From Ursus arctos (taxonomy: Eukaryota; Chordata; Mammalia; Carnivora; Ursidae), in the NCBI RefSeq assembly GCF_023065955.2, contig NW_026623019.1:16868350-16932349 (forward strand): a stretch of 64,000 bases of DNA, written 5' to 3'. The translations under genes were made by a program, and so were the position numbers. How positions within the stretch are numbered: position 1 is the first letter of the stretch; each line of letters begins with the position of its first letter. The notes beneath the pieces were generated by a model. The model worked only from the letters and a program-made list of their open reading frames with translations, was not told the DNA's origin and did no database searches. Positions 8,310-20,869 of this stretch are shown here, piece after piece.

Positions 8310-11300
8310 GAAAAAAATAAAGGGCCAGCGAGATGACCGGCACACAGTAATGACACTGAGGGGAGGGAGGGGACGGGGGAATTTTGGTTATATCTTAAAA
8401 TAGGTGTTTCCACGTATCCCTTATTTTCAAGTTGCATCTCAGCGTGCAGCTTAGTTTTGGTCTCTCCGTGGAAGGTCTCAGTTTAGGTCACTAACTCCTT
8501 GAGAGCTGAAACAACTCCAGTGTCTCCCTTTCTTTCAACTTGAGACTCGCTGAGGTTTTCTGCCGGGTTTTCCTCTTCACTAGTCTGATGCTGTCGAAAG
8601 AGAGAAAAGAAGGGGGGACACTGACACGGGGGTCACAGATTTGGAGGGACTTGAGAGTCTGGCTTCTTTGTCCTTCTCTGGTTGAATGGGTGCCTAGAAG
8701 TCCTAGGGTAAAAGGACCCCTAGTTTAGGCGAGTCAATTGGCTGGAAGAAGGGGGGCACTGGATCCCAGGGGTTTGTTCAAAAGAACACCCCTTCCTTCT
8801 GATCCAGCTGCCCAAAAGGTGTGCTTTTTAGCGGTGCCCAGGGCCCCACTTCCAGGAAAGGGGTGCAGCCCAAAGTTTCCTTTAGCACATAGAGAGCTGG
8901 CCTTAGTGATAGCCCCTCCCGAGAAGAAAGGAGCCTGTGGGCCACCGCAGCAAGAAATGAGCAATTGATCCTCACAGTTTTCCTGGACCCTCTTAGCAAA
9001 GTCCCTTAAACCCCCTCCTACCTCTGTGTGGAAAACAAGGGTGTTTTGTATTTACTGGAAGGAAAGAGAAAAAGAAGAAAGGAAGGCCAAGTGAACTTAG
9101 AGATGATTCTACCCAAATTTTTATCCAGGAGGAGATCCAGATACCCAAAGGAAGCAATTCATGGCATTGAGAGTGGAGAACCTGGGCATTCATGCAAATA
9201 ACAAGGGTGGGGGAGCTTTCTGCCCAAACTCGGATCCCAAGAGAGGTCCCAATTAAAGCCCCAGACACTAATACCGTCCTGAAGACCCCTCTTAACTAAA
9301 ATGGGATCGCCCGTCTGACTATTGTGTGGGGCTTTATCCCCTTAAGCATCCACCACCCCATTCCCAAGCCAGGAAACTGGCAGGATTAGTCTTGGCAGAC
9401 CTCTGAGATACCAGGACTGGGAGGACTCTGGGCCTGAGGCTCACTGCTCATCACCAGAATCAGATTTTCATACCTATGTGCTGTAAAACATCCATTCAAA
9501 GATGTTGGAGCCAGATTCAGTGCTTATTTTAAACATGTTAATAGAGGTCAAGCCATTAAAAAAAAAAAAGTATCGGCCTGGTAATAATCAAAGTATACAG
9601 AGAACTACAAAAGCTAATCAGAATAATAAACTGATGGTAATATTGTGGTAACCCTCTGAACTGAGTATGTGATCTCCTCTGATCTCACAGTATTTTCTCA
9701 CTAGCGACAGGTTGAGATAGAGGGAAAGTAAATTCTGGATACAAATGAGATGCAAGTAGAGACACTTAGAAATGTATGACCATCTCAGTTCAAATGTTTA
9801 ATAAAATCCTTCCTGGTATGCTAAATACTAGGCGAGAGAACATGAACTTCCATTCTTGCTTTCCAGGATGATAGAAAAGAATGGGCTTGCTTAGCCTGTA
9901 TCCCACTTATCTGAATGCACAGGACCCTGAGTGAGAAGGGAAGAAGCAATGAGAGAAGAGAAAGATTTCAGTGTAGATATCTTTACAATAAAGGTAAGAG
10001 GAAAACAACTTGGAATCACCCATTTGATTGTATTTCCTTGGGAAGCTGAGACAAGAGCTAAGGGCGGAGGGAGGACAAAGCTATTTTAGCTGTGGTCTCT
10101 AGGAGAACAGGCTTTCCTGCAAAGGCCAGGATCGGCACAGTTGGCATCTGGCACTTAGGAAGCCTGTCAGTCAAGCTGGCTTGTGGTCAATTATCTCCTT
10201 AAGTAGACTGGCATTAGTCCAGTCAGGGAGGAGGGCTGGTAGCATCCAGAGGAATCAGAGCCAGTCAGCTGGCAGGGGTACCACTGAACTCCAAGCATCT
10301 TTGCATGGGCGGGGGGGGGGGGGGGTGGTCGGTTGGAAGGCTGATCAACACATGTCCTCCTGGGATTCAAAGGTGACATTTGCCTGCTTGGCACTAGTAC
10401 AGAAAGACTCCAGAAGAGTATGGAAACAGAATGCCTTAGGAGGGGGGGAAAATTGATCCTCAAAACCACCAATTCTCCCTTAAATTCCATTCACTGACAA
10501 AAATTACCATCTCTGATATCCACAAAGTTATACAGAGATCTTGGTAAATTGTGGCGGGATTTGCTTCCACCACTGGACAAGAATTCTCGTTCTTCATTGT
10601 ACCTAACTATGGAATGGGCAAAAAAGATAGTCTGGGGGCATACTCTGGCTTGGATGACGAGGCAAAGGTTTGAAGTGGTGGTAGTGTTAAGCAGACTATG
10701 GGGATGCGATTCTGCGTGGGGGTGTAAGAGTAGGGTGGGGGTGGCATTGGAAATGGGAGAGTAAAGAAAGGGTTTCAAAAGCCAGTGATAACCTCTTTGT
10801 AGGTCAAAAGGCAGAGTGCAGATTCAAGTGGAGGTGGGAAGTCCTTGAATTCCAAAGGGCAAAACAGTTTCTTCAAGTCCAACGTTTTCATTTTGCTCAT
10901 TTAAAGTATTTTCATTAACTTTATCTGTCAAAGCTGAAATGCTACCTTATACACTTTGGGGGAGATTGAAGAGATCTGCTTGGGATTTCAATTCAGTCTT
11001 AAACCATTGTTTAAATGGTATGAGTCTGGCAAAACTCCAGATGTACTCTGTCCCAAGCACTTTTCCCCCTTAACTATCCCCTGTGTATTTTAAGGAAAAT
11101 TTAAGCCACATGTTGCTCTTTCCCCCTTGCATCCAAATGTAGTTTTATTGAATTTTAGCATGGTCCATGAAATTCAAATTCTGAGTTTTAAGCTATAATA
11201 TATTCATATGATCTACAGCACAGTCACATGATATGCACATATATCATTAAGCAGAAAATAAAGCATCTGAGAACTATAGTTGTATTATTATAGTAACATT

Positions 11301-12160
11301 TCTTGAGACTGAAGAACCATGCTGAGAATGTCATATTAAAAAAGGATTTTATAAAATTATCAAAAAATTCAGAGAAGCGAAATTCGTGACCCATGAGACT
11401 ATTTTTAAAAGAATACTGCTAAGAAGGTATTTTGATTATGCTTACTGTGATCCAAATAGTTGTTTCCTGCCACAAGGAGCAGGTCTTTTGTGTGCACGAG
11501 ACACCCAGGCTTTGCTTGTAAGTCACAGATCTCATTACTGTGGCATCATTTAAAAAATGCATTGAAATAAGCTTTCCCATCTGAGCCACTTCCAGCCCTG
11601 TCAGCACCTTCACAGACAGCGTGTTTTTACTGTTACTGCGGATGAATGCTTAGTAAGAAGGGAGCTGGAGAGCTGTAGTCCAGGCCCAGCTGAGCTAGAT
11701 TCATTCCAGAAAGGATCCACAACATTGAAGCACACAGATGAGAAAAAGAAAAAATGGTGAAAGGAGAGGGGATAGGGAGAGAGGGAGGAAGCAAGGAAAG
11801 AAGCAGAGAGAGAGAGGCAGATGTAAGCATCTAATACTGACAAAGCAAAAAAAAAAAAGGAATTATAATTTTCTGACCAAATATTGCTTTGCTTTATCTC
11901 AGGAAACTATAGATCAATTTTTCCAACGTACGTGTCTGTAACACTACTTACCTGAAATAATCTTGGCTTAAAAGCAATATCCGTCTTCTCTTAAACATGT
12001 TTCTTAGCTAGAGAGGACAAGGCACTGTATCACTAGCTGGCAACCTTATTTATTGCCTAAAAAGAAGAGGCTAGAGTCTTCCCTAAGAATTCATCTCAGG
12101 GGAGAATTTTGCACCATTAATTTTGTTGCAATTTATTTTATAGGGATTAACCTATATCCC
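8310..12160. other. intergenic, few recognisable repeats
   Basis: Mostly unique sequence without gene evidence. Contents include an octamer ATGCAAAT at 9192-9199, a G15 run at 10311-10325 and a purine-rich segment at about 11738-11820. No Can-SINE is present between FOXB2 and 12.7 kb, so old insertions may have been selected against near the gene. Confidence 0.5.
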
Positions 12161-12164
12161 CACA

Positions 12165-12290
12165 GGGAAATGTTTAAGTGATGCTATTTGTATACTATGG
12201 AATATCATGCAGCCATCACAAATAATGTTTGTGAAATTTTACTCATATAGAAAATGTTGATGCACCAGCTGTAAACAGCGGTATGTTGAG
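12165..12290 (+). mobile_element. L1 3' end fragment (old)
   Basis: The phrase TACTATGGAATATCATGCAGCC followed by an AATAATG stretch is typical of mammalian L1 3' ends of the L1M type. Only a short piece remains. Confidence 0.5.
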
Positions 12291-12763
12291 ATTGGTGAAA
12301 TTGTTAAGTCATCTTCTTTTCTTGTTTTCCATATGATCTTGGTTGTTTTGGATTGTCTGCCTACACCGATCGTGTTTTACTTTTATAACCAGGGGCGAGA
12401 TTACTCAAAGGTCTCTTCAGGCAGTACAACTAGCATTTCAACAAAACAGAAATTATTATTTTTTTAATGTAGCATCTTAAGTGTGGGGGAGGGGTGAAGA
12501 ACTGACTGATTAAATGTACTTTAAAGGCAAAGAGCTGCAGAGGAGATGGAACCACACACATCTCGCTGTCCTCCTGCTATGCCTTTGACAAGACCCCCTT
12601 GCAGCAGATCCTTCTGCTGGGAAGAAAAGGAGCTGTCACTTTTAAGTTTTGACTCTGGGGGAATTTTGTGAAAATTGCTGTCCCATAAAACTACAATGGG
12701 AAAATGCAAAATAGTTGAAATTACAAAGAGGGCTTGCTAAAAACAACAACCAAAAAAAAAAAA

Positions 12764-12858
12764 TTTTTTTTTTTTAGTAATCTCTACCCAACCTGGGGTT
12801 CGAACAACCCCAAAATCAAGAGTCAAATGCTCTTCTGACTAACCCAGCCAGGCGCCCC
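12764..12858 (-). mobile_element. Can-SINE, short type
   Basis: A T-rich tail is followed by AGTAATCTCTAC and ends with GCCAGGCGCCCC, the reverse complement of the tRNA-like head. This short class lacks the CT-rich body of the long Can-SINEs. Mismatches suggest an older insertion. Confidence 0.85.
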
Positions 12859-13121
12859 AGATCTTGTGTTCTTTTGTTCCTTTTTCTACTAGCTTTCTCT
12901 CTTTTCATCTTCCACATTGCATGAAGTTTTGTAGTAGCCTCAAAGTCTTCTTGAAACTAGGCAGATAATGGGCGCTAAGGAAGTACATTCTGCTAGCTTA
13001 GGCATTTCCCCCAAAATGAAAAATAATATACAGTTTTCCAAAATAGTAATATAATTTCCCCCTTTTCCTAGTTGGCAATTCCTTTTTGTGTAGTCACAAT
13101 GTTTTCAAGAGGAATGTTTGA

Positions 13122-13312
13122 GGGGTGCCTGGGTGGCTCAGTTGTTTAAGCGTCTGCCTTCAGCTCAGGTCTCAGGTCATGATCCCAGGGTCCTGGGATT
13201 GAGCCCCGAGTTGGGCTCCCTGCTCAGAGGGGAGCCTGCTTCTCCCTCTGCCCCCCAGCTCATGCTCTCTCTCTCACTCTCTATCTCAAATAAATAAATA
13301 AAATTTAAAAAA
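13122..13312 (+). mobile_element. Can-SINE, long type
   Basis: The head is GGGGTGCCTGGGTGGC, a CT-rich body follows, and the tail is AAATAAATAAATAAAAT. A short insertion duplicates CTCAGGT within the head-to-body junction. No clear target-site duplication was seen. Confidence 0.9.
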
Positions 13313-13413
13313 TGGGAACATTTAAATACTATTTGTACTAGTTCAAGTAAACCCGTATTGTGTCTTCCCTGTCTACACTGAAGTTGTTTCTTTTCCAAAA
13401 AATGCAGAAGTCT

Positions 13414-13524
13414 GGAGCACCTGGCTGGCCTCAGGCAGTAGAGCATAGGACTCTTGATCTTGGGGTGATGAGGTCGAGCCCTATGTTGGGTGTAGAGATT
13501 ACTTTTTAAAAATTTTTTAAAATT
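13414..13524 (+). mobile_element. Can-SINE, short type, with TSD
   Basis: A short Can-SINE flanked by a 17-bp target-site duplication with one mismatch (AAAAAATGCAGAAGTCT at 13397-13413 and AAAAAATGCAAAAGTCT at 13525-13541). The TSD fixes both ends. Confidence 0.9.
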
Positions 13525-13929
13525 AAAAAATGCAAAAGTCTGCAAGTACCCAGAATATGCACATTTTCAGAAGATTAAACATGCCTCAACTATTATGCCA
13601 GAAGCCTGATTACTTCTAAAAATGGCCACAGGGCACTGAGATTTGGGTTTTTAAATAATTGCACTGGAGATTAAAGTTGTTGAAATTGTAAGACTGAATT
13701 TTTAACCCAAGAGAGCCAGAGAATGAAAGTATGATCAAATATATCTCATTTCACCAGCTTAGAGAACAAAATCACATCCTATTTCTTTGGTATACAAACA
13801 TTTTGAACCCTCTTCCCAGTTATTCCTGGAAAACATCTTTTTCCCTGACAGGGAACCCCAGGCTGACTCAGCCCTGGTTACTCCCACCTTACCAAGAAAA
13901 AAATGTAAAGTCGAATCAGTCTGTTAACA

Positions 13930-14120
13930 TTGCCTCTCAAACTTGAGATGCATGTGAATCTCTGGGGGAGGTTTTTAAAACACACTCCGCTGCCCCCCCA
14001 CCCCCACCTGCAAAGATCCTGATTCAGCAGGTGTGAAGCGGAGCCTGAGATTATATATTTCTAATGAACTACCAGGTGATGCTGATGTCGCTGGGCCCCA
14101 GACCACACTCAAGTTCTTGG
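13930..14120. mobile_element. MER5-like hAT DNA transposon relic
   Basis: It starts with TCTCAAACTTGAGATGCATGTGAATC and includes GATCCTGATTCAGCAGGTGTG, both resembling the MER5A consensus (non-autonomous hAT-Charlie). The 3' inverted repeat is degraded. Confidence 0.65.
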
Positions 14121-14252
14121 CTAAAAGAGATTTTTTTTTTTTTCATCAGTTTACCTCAGTAACAGCCATCTCAGTCCATCAGCGATACCCAAATAACTTG
14201 GAACATTAGTTAAGATCCCTACCTTTTTTTCTCTCAAGAACTCTCGGGTCCC

Positions 14253-14443
14253 AGGGCATCTGCGTGGCGCGGTCGGTGAAGATTTGGACTCTTGCTTTCG
14301 ACTCAGGTGGTGGTCTCAGAGTCAGGGGATTAAGCCCTAAGTCAGGCTGGTGCTCAGCGAGGAGTCGGTTTGAGATTCTCTCTCCCTCTCCCTCTACCCC
14401 TCCTGCTCTCGCTTGATCTCTCTCTAAAATAAATAAAATCTTT
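14253..14443 (+). mobile_element. Can-SINE, long type (diverged)
   Basis: The head AGGGCATCTGCGTGGC and tail TAAAATAAATAAAATC are recognisable. The body has many substitutions, so it is probably one of the older Can-SINE copies in the window. Confidence 0.8.
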
Positions 14444-14697
14444 GGGGAAAAATCCAACTCACTGGTGCCTATCAGACTTACCCATCCCCTTCCCAGCTGT
14501 CTGAGTATTATGCACTAATGCACAAGGGAAACAGAAAACCCCCACATGCCCCAGAATTGGAGCACTCCCCACCGTCAGTCACGTGAGGACAGAATAGTCA
14601 GGTTGGAAAGCAGCCGTCTTCTTCATCTAGGAGGCGACTGAGGTGGCAGCTACTTAAAAAGCAAATTAGTAAACACTAGAGCTAGAAGTCAGTTGTC

Positions 14698-14876
14698 ATG
14701 GGACACCTGGGTGGCTCAGTCGGTTAAGCGTCTGCCTTCAGCTCAGGTCATGATCCCGGGGTCCTGGAATCAAGTCCCAAGTCAGGGAGTCTGCTTCTCC
14801 CTCTGCCTGCCTCTCCTCCTGCTTGTGCTCTCCCTCCTTCTCTCAAATAAATAAACAAAATCTTAAATAAATAAAA
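14698..14876 (+). mobile_element. Can-SINE, long type, exact TSD
   Basis: A perfect 14-bp duplication AGAAGTCAGTTGTC at 14684-14697 and 14877-14890 flanks the element. Confidence 0.95.
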
Positions 14877-14890
14877 AGAAGTCAGTTGTC

Positions 14891-16013
14891 TTCTTGCTAT
14901 TCCCATCTTTACGTCATAAGCCAACCCCTTTACAAAAGCATTTTAATCAATGGGCTTAAGGAGCTGCCACTTCACTTCCTTAATGTGGTGCAATTATGTT
15001 CACAGACCACACTTTCCCCTGATGCTTTATCTTTATGTCTACTATTTTATATAGGGGAGATAGGTTTTATTCCGAGTTTATATGTACGCAGGCTTATGTC
15101 TAAAATTTGGAGGATGGACCTCATGGAGATGTTCGAATGAGGAGTCAATTTAGTGAACTCACACTCTGCCTAAAAATGGAACCATTCAGCCAAATATTTA
15201 CAAAACTGCGTTGTTTTCACAGTGTGCAATCTAACACAATAGTGCGCATGCTAACAAAACAAATGTTACCAGGACTCAAGCTAGCATCCCCTCTAATCCT
15301 TGAGAGTTCATGAAATTTTCTATAGTCTTATCCCATGTTCTGTGCCAGACTCACACCCCTGTCTCTTTGGGGACTTATAGTCCGTGACTTTAGAAGGTAT
15401 AGAGGCTTTGTTGCTTTGTTATCTCTGACGTTTAACTCTAGCTCCCAGAGACCTGGTTCACTTTCTGGATCATCTCCACATAAAAGCATTCCGCCTCCTT
15501 TATTTGCAACCATTCCAGGGGTAAAGGGCATGAGAAGCAAACACCAATGTCTTGAAGATTTGAGTTTACCTTACTTCACTGAATTTAAATATTTATTATT
15601 TTTAAAAGTACTTCTATCATCTAGCCAGGCTTTCTCTGATCGTCTTTGCCATCCAGTCTCGTCTGACAGTTTGCTTGACCTTGACTCTCTTCTTGATCTA
15701 GTTGACCCCCCCTCCCCTCCTCTCCACCTGTTTACTTTGCCCTTCACCCTACTCCACCCCAATTCCCACTAACTTCTTATGAGGGACCATTTAATTCTCT
15801 TTCTCTCTTTGGAGACTGTAACCATTGGGACCTCGTCTTCTACAGTGAAAGTGGTCTATCAAGTTCTTTTCCTACATGAAGACAGCTCTTTTTATAAGAG
15901 GGGCTACGAGTTAGCTATTAAAATCACAGTTTTAAATCTAACTACCCACACATCTTCATCCCACAGCATTTATTCCATACTCTAGGGCGGGACCTATGCC
16001 AGGTGCTGACTAT
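14891..16013. other. intergenic, no gene seen
   Basis: Unassigned sequence. The longest open frame (15335-15772, +) has no recognisable domain. I see no retrotransposon boundaries. Confidence 0.5.
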
Positions 16014-16026
16014 AAGACATGTTCCC

Positions 16027-16227
16027 GGGGCGCCTGGGTGGCTCAATCATTAAGTGTCTGCCTTCGGCTCAGGGCATGATCCCAGAGTCCTGGGATTGAG
16101 CCCCACATCAGGCTTCTCCGCTAGGAGCCTGCTTCTTCCTCTCCCACTCCCCCTGCTTGTGTTCCCTCTCTCACTGGCTGTCTCTCTCTCTGTCAAGTAA
16201 ATAAATAAAATCTTTAAAAAAAAAAAA
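16027..16227 (+). mobile_element. Can-SINE, ursid-like long type, exact TSD
   Basis: The body carries the CTTCTTCCTCTCCCACTCCC block that I associate with bears and giant panda. The TSD AAGACATGTTCCC lies at 16014-16026 and 16228-16240, which indicates a relatively young insertion. Confidence 0.95.
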
Positions 16228-16244
16228 AAGACATGTTCCCTGCT

Positions 16245-18030
16245 GCGTCAACTATTAAGCTATTGTCTCTCATCTCCAAACCTACCCTTCCCTACTCTGC
16301 TCTGGGATGCTGGAGCTGGGACTTTGCAAACCATGTTTCTGCTTTGCCTGCTGGCTATATGTTGAGTCCTGGTAATATGGGGCTCTAGTGGTAGTTAGCA
16401 ACAGTAGAAAAAGAAGAAGGGATTTGCTCCTTTCTGCTTGTTCCTTCTGGGGCTTCCTTTCTATTTGTGATTCCCGAAAGCATCGTGCAGCAAAACTTCT
16501 TCACCTTGCAGTTTCTTCCTATAGCAGCAGCTGAATCCAGTTGGAAGTTTTCCCAACGCTTGCAGAAGCAGCCTCATCACGCCCCACCTCAGAGACGCCA
16601 TCACCAGTCAGCAGGTGCCCCCTGTGTTCTGAGGCTTAGCTCCATAAGGCTCGCCTCTGAGTTTCTAAGTGTTAAGAATTCCAACTTCTTCCCTTTGTAC
16701 TCTCCAGTCTAGGTGTGGTAGCTGCTTTCTGCCTTGCTACGACTGTGATAGTTTAGAGTTCTCTTTCTACACAGTTATTAATATCTTTACACCTAGTTAA
16801 CTATTGTTATATTAAATTCTGTTTGTAAAAATAACTGGAATGGTTTCTGTCTCCTGGCTGGATTTTGATGCATCTGCCCCAAAGAACCCAATAGTCTGAA
16901 GCAGTAGACCGGCTCCTCTGACAAAGGTGGATACAAAGTAAGTGCAGGAAAGCATGGAGGAAAAAGTTCAGGTTCAAATTTATAATATGAAACCATATGC
17001 ATAGGCATAGATATGCTAATACATATCAACGAAGAAAAACATTTAAAATGTCTTCGCTTTTACGAGTAATAAAATATACTCTTTTAAAATAAAATTGTTA
17101 AAGTGTGTATTTATAGTAGCATAACCTTGTGTTCCCTGCAGGACTTCATTGCAACATGGCTTTGAAAAGTGGCATGGATTTGCAGAGAACTTTTGTGATT
17201 GCAGTGTGACAGACCCAGTCCAGCAGCTAATTCCCCAGGATGAGGCTTCTCCAGACCACACTGTTTGATCTCCACTCTCCAAGAGTCAAGGAACAAAATG
17301 ATCCAATGCTCCCGGGAAGGTAGGAGGCTAGAGAGACAAAGTGGTCAAACAAACAATCAATCAAATAAGGTCAAAACTAATCGATTAGGTCGAAGGTAAA
17401 TAGAGTGTTTTTTGAAATTTCTGAATTTGATAATTCTGCTTATAGATGTAATATGAGGATATTGAATTTTTAAACTAGTTACAATAATAAAAGTAAGTAG
17501 TTAGCAGCCAAAGCCAGAGCTTTTCACTGGAAGGATACTGGCTCACCTTAAGCCCCTTAAGAACGTCCCATAAAATAATTAGCAAGTTGGAATAAACACA
17601 CATCAGGGAATTTTGTATGGTTTTCTATTAGAGCAGCAAAGATATATTTAGAAATAGTAGTTCTGACAGAGTATTCAAGTGCTTTACAAACCAAATAGCT
17701 ATTGAGGAGTGTAAGAGAAATTTGAGCATTATAGGGTCCGTGCCAGATTTATTTTGATGTCAGAGAACAAGTTGGCCAACTACCAACTATTTTGCTGCTT
17801 TGATACTAATATTTGTGGAAACTTTTTGAAAGTTTCTAAAGCTATCTTTTTCATCTTTGTATCTCTACTGACTAATATAACACCTGACTCATGTAAGTTC
17901 TTAAAGGTTTGTTGAAGAGGAAGAAGAATTTAGTTAATACATTCCACCATCCTGATTTAATGAATATTTAGATGTGTAGACCATCTGCCTAACTGTTTAA
18001 AAAACAAAAACAAAACCTTAGATAACTAAA
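16245..18030. other. intergenic, probably containing an unassigned ancient repeat
   Basis: The stretch 16270-16870 has the texture of an old LTR or MER-type repeat, but I cannot assign the family. The rest (to 18030) is AT-rich and holds no feature that I can support. Confidence 0.35.
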
Positions 18031-18034
18031 TCCT

Positions 18035-18164
18035 AGTAAGTTGAAATTGCTTCAAGAGAGACTGAGATTCAGCTACTTTGCCAAGGTCATTTAGCTACTT
18101 GGTGATAGAGCCAAGATTGGGTCTCAGGGCCGCCAAACTCACACCAAGTTCTTATCCACAGTCT
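18035..18164 (-). repeat. MIR SINE fragment, cut by Can-SINE insertion
   Basis: TTTGCCAAGGTCATTTAGCTA followed by a GATAGAGCCAAGATT stretch is the reverse MIR core. A Can-SINE has landed at its distal edge, and the MIR-like sequence resumes briefly after 18427. Confidence 0.65.
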
Positions 18165-18426
18165 TTTTTTTTTTTTTTTAAGATTTTATTTACTCATTGG
18201 ACGGAGATAGAGACAGCCAGTGAGAGAGGGAACACAAGCAGGGGGAGTGGGAGAGGGAGTGGGAGAGGGAGTGGGAGAGGGAGTGGGAGAGGGAGTGGGA
18301 GAGGGAGTGGGAGAGGAAGAAGCAGGCTCACAGCAGAAGAGCCTAATGTGGGGCTTGATCCCATAAGCCAGGATCACGCCCTGAGCCGAAGGCAGACACT
18401 TAACCGCTGTGCCACCCAGGCGCCCC
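18165..18426 (-). mobile_element. Can-SINE, ursid-like, with internal minisatellite
   Basis: The TSD TCTTATCCACAGTCT (18150-18164 and 18427-18441) is exact. The element is about 60 bases longer than its relatives because a 12-bp body segment is repeated six times (18247-18318). Confidence 0.95.
18247..18318. repeat. 12-bp minisatellite inside a Can-SINE, six units
   Basis: The unit GTGGGAGAGGGA starts at 18247, 18259, 18271, 18283, 18295 and 18307. The last unit is altered at its end. Sister SINEs in this window have one copy of the segment. Confidence 0.95.
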
Positions 18427-18454
18427 TCTTATCCACAGTCTTAAACTGCCTCAA

Positions 18455-18535
18455 AAAGTCTCTGAAACTCTTTGTGTTTTGGTTTTCACATCTGTAAAAC
18501 TGGACAAAGAATACTTACCTAATTAGGTTTAATTT
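18455..18535 (+). repeat. MIR fragment
   Basis: GTTTTCACATCTGTAAAACTGG and a later ATACTTACCT match the plus-strand MIR core, opposite in direction to the MIR on the other side of the Can-SINE. Confidence 0.5.
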
Positions 18536-18539
18536 AACC

Positions 18540-19750
18540 AATAAATAAAATCGAGTTTGTTGACAATCAAAATTGAAATTCCTATTTTCAAAAACCAATT
18601 GAGAAATGTTTCTTAGTAACTGGAGACAGATTGGGAAAAAAACTCTCCTAAAAATTAGTATGATTTAGTAAAGGAGGACAGCTGAAAGGGGGAAATTGTT
18701 TTGGACAGTATTTTTTTTTTTTTAAACTAAATCCAGGCAATATTTCTTACAACTTTTCAAAGCTATGTGATGATTTTAAAACCATATTTATAGAAACAAT
18801 TTCCTGGCTTTAAAATTAATTTTGGTATTATATGGTATTTACTTAAAAGTAACTCTTCCTTGTTTCGAAAATATTAAAAGTATACTAACGGGAAAATTGT
18901 AAAATGATTTGAACATTATTTAGAATGAAATTTTAGAATATATCATGGCAAGAAGGCGAACCTTGAAACCAACCATAATTAAAAGTTCATGTGAAAATAT
19001 GGACTCACCCAAGATGATGAGCGACAATGTTCCATATAAATCATAACCGCTCTCAGCACCCCTGGCATATTTTTTTTCTATTCATCTCTTGGGCTCTCAA
19101 TTCTTTCTATATCCAACTATTAAATTGTGTCTTTCCTTCAAAACCCAACTAAAAACCAACTCTTATAGTGCCTAATGGATTGCAGGAACACAGTATTTCC
19201 TTTCCTTTTTTCCAAGGAGTCTTATCAATTTTCCTCTACCTTCCTCTGGTCTCTGCTATTAATCTCTCTTCCTCATTCTTGGAGCTTCTTAAATCCATGA
19301 CACAGTGTGCCTTGATTTGGGCTGGGTTTGTCGCCGGTTCTTCTGCCAAAATGAACTATAGAATAGGATGGACTTCATCTTTATGGAAATCTTCCTATTT
19401 CTCACTGCATGCTGTATGTACTCAATTAATGTGTGTGTGGATAAGAGAATTACTCTTGGCTGGTCTCCTTCAAAGCTGATTTCTAAAGAGACAGGTAAAT
19501 TCTCTCTTGTCCAACTCTGTTTGGACATCTCTTGATATCCATTCCATGTCCTGCAACCTGAAATTATGTGGGACTGATGGTCTCCATCTCATATTCTTGT
19601 AACCACTGAGGGTGCTCAATTTAAAACATAACAGGTGCCCCAACTGTAGGTGGGCAACTTGCTCCATAGCAGATTTAAATTGACCAGGAAGATCATTTTA
19701 AAGTTCTAACCCTAGACCTCTCACTATGAGAAATTCTGACCTTTGTGAAC
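18540..19750. other. intergenic, no gene seen
   Basis: AT-rich unique-looking sequence. Open frames at 19168-19479 (+) and 19289-19528 (-) overlap each other and show no known domain. Confidence 0.5.
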
Positions 19751-19754
19751 ATCC

Positions 19755-20120
19755 AAAGGGCAACATGGTACAATGAGAAGCACTTAAGCTTTGAACCCCA
19801 TATCTGAAATTTACTACCTCAATTGCTTTAATGATAGTAATTGATTGAATATTTATAGTTTACCATTAATCCTCAAAATAACTGAAGGCAGTTAGTCTAG
19901 ACCAAATCCCAGAGAGTCAACTTTCTTCCCAACGTCACGTGGCTAGCTAATGGTTGTACCAAGAGTGGAAACCAAGGCAATGAAACTCAAGCCCCAACTC
20001 TTCAAGTGATACTGCTTCATTAAGTTCCTTAGCTTCTCTAAATTTTCTCATCTTAAAAACCAAAGAAGTAATTTCTATTTCATGGGGTTGTTGAGACAGC
20101 AGTCCAATGAACATTAGCTT
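19755..20120. repeat. cluster of MIR-type fragments
   Basis: A plus-strand MIR start is visible near 19755-19815, a reverse MIR core at about 19835-20000 (CAACGTCACGTGGCTAGCTAA), and a plus-strand core at 20020-20120 (TCTCATCTTAAAAACC then GGGGTTGTTGAGA). The pieces may be one complex locus or separate insertions. Confidence 0.5.
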
Positions 20121-20124
20121 CCTT

Positions 20125-20795
20125 TCACCTGGATCTGTGGAACTTCATCAACCTACATCTATCTAAATTAAGATCTTTGGTAGAAACAAGGGAACCTTCC
20201 ATGTAATGCCCTAAATTCCACCCCGTGTTTTTCTAACTGATTATTGACTTCCCAATGACCCAGATGTTCAGTGGATGCAGAATTGGGTCTCCAACAGGGA
20301 GCAAGATGCCTTCCTTGGTCCTCAGCAATTTAAACACATTTGCTGTGAATGATTGAGGGTTTTAAAAGAGCACTTGCCACATTTTATTGACAATAGCTTT
20401 TCTCTTCACAAATAGAAACAATTGTGTGAATTTACATATGTATCAACCCAAGATGGGTTAGCTGTGTAGGACACTGGTGAGGAAAACTAAGGTCTAGCAG
20501 GGAAACTGTCTTTCACAAAGAAGAGGAAATCTTACTCCTGCTTCCCACTGAGAAAAATAATGGACAAAGAAAGTACAAAGGACCTATAGTACCCTCCTTT
20601 TTTTCTGTAAAAACGACCAACAACCAGTGACAACATTCTGATGTTGATTTTTTTTTAAAAGCTGGTACATCATCAATTTTCATTTCTTTCTTCTTTATTC
20701 TTCACATATGGTGAGATAAGGCCAATGAATATACACTTTCTGCTGAATCATTTCCTTTTGATCCTTTCCCCAACTCTTATTCAACTGAGAAGACG
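20125..20795. other. intergenic, no gene seen
   Basis: AT-rich sequence without recognisable repeats or coding potential. Confidence 0.5.
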
Positions 20796-20801
20796 TGGAG
20801 A

Positions 20802-20864
20802 GATATATATATATAAAATCATGTATCTCTCTCTCTCTTCCTCTCTCTCTCTCTCTCTCTCTCT
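20802..20864. repeat. compound (TA)n / (CT)n microsatellite
   Basis: A (TA)7 stretch at 20802-20815 is followed by an imperfect (CT)n array at 20826-20864, interrupted once by TTCC. Confidence 0.9.
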
Positions 20865-20869
20865 ATGTA

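Noticed and set aside
7712..8437. 241-codon minus-strand open frame in CpG-rich block 3
   Set aside because: GC-driven open frame with overlapping frames on the other strand and no domain.
13122..13200. tRNA-like heads of the many Can-SINEs as tRNA genes
   Set aside because: They are part of dispersed SINEs with poly(A) tails and TSDs and lack intact tRNA folds.
18078..18497. Plus-strand frame with Gly-Ser-Gly-Arg repeats
   Set aside because: It reads through a Can-SINE and its 12-bp minisatellite.
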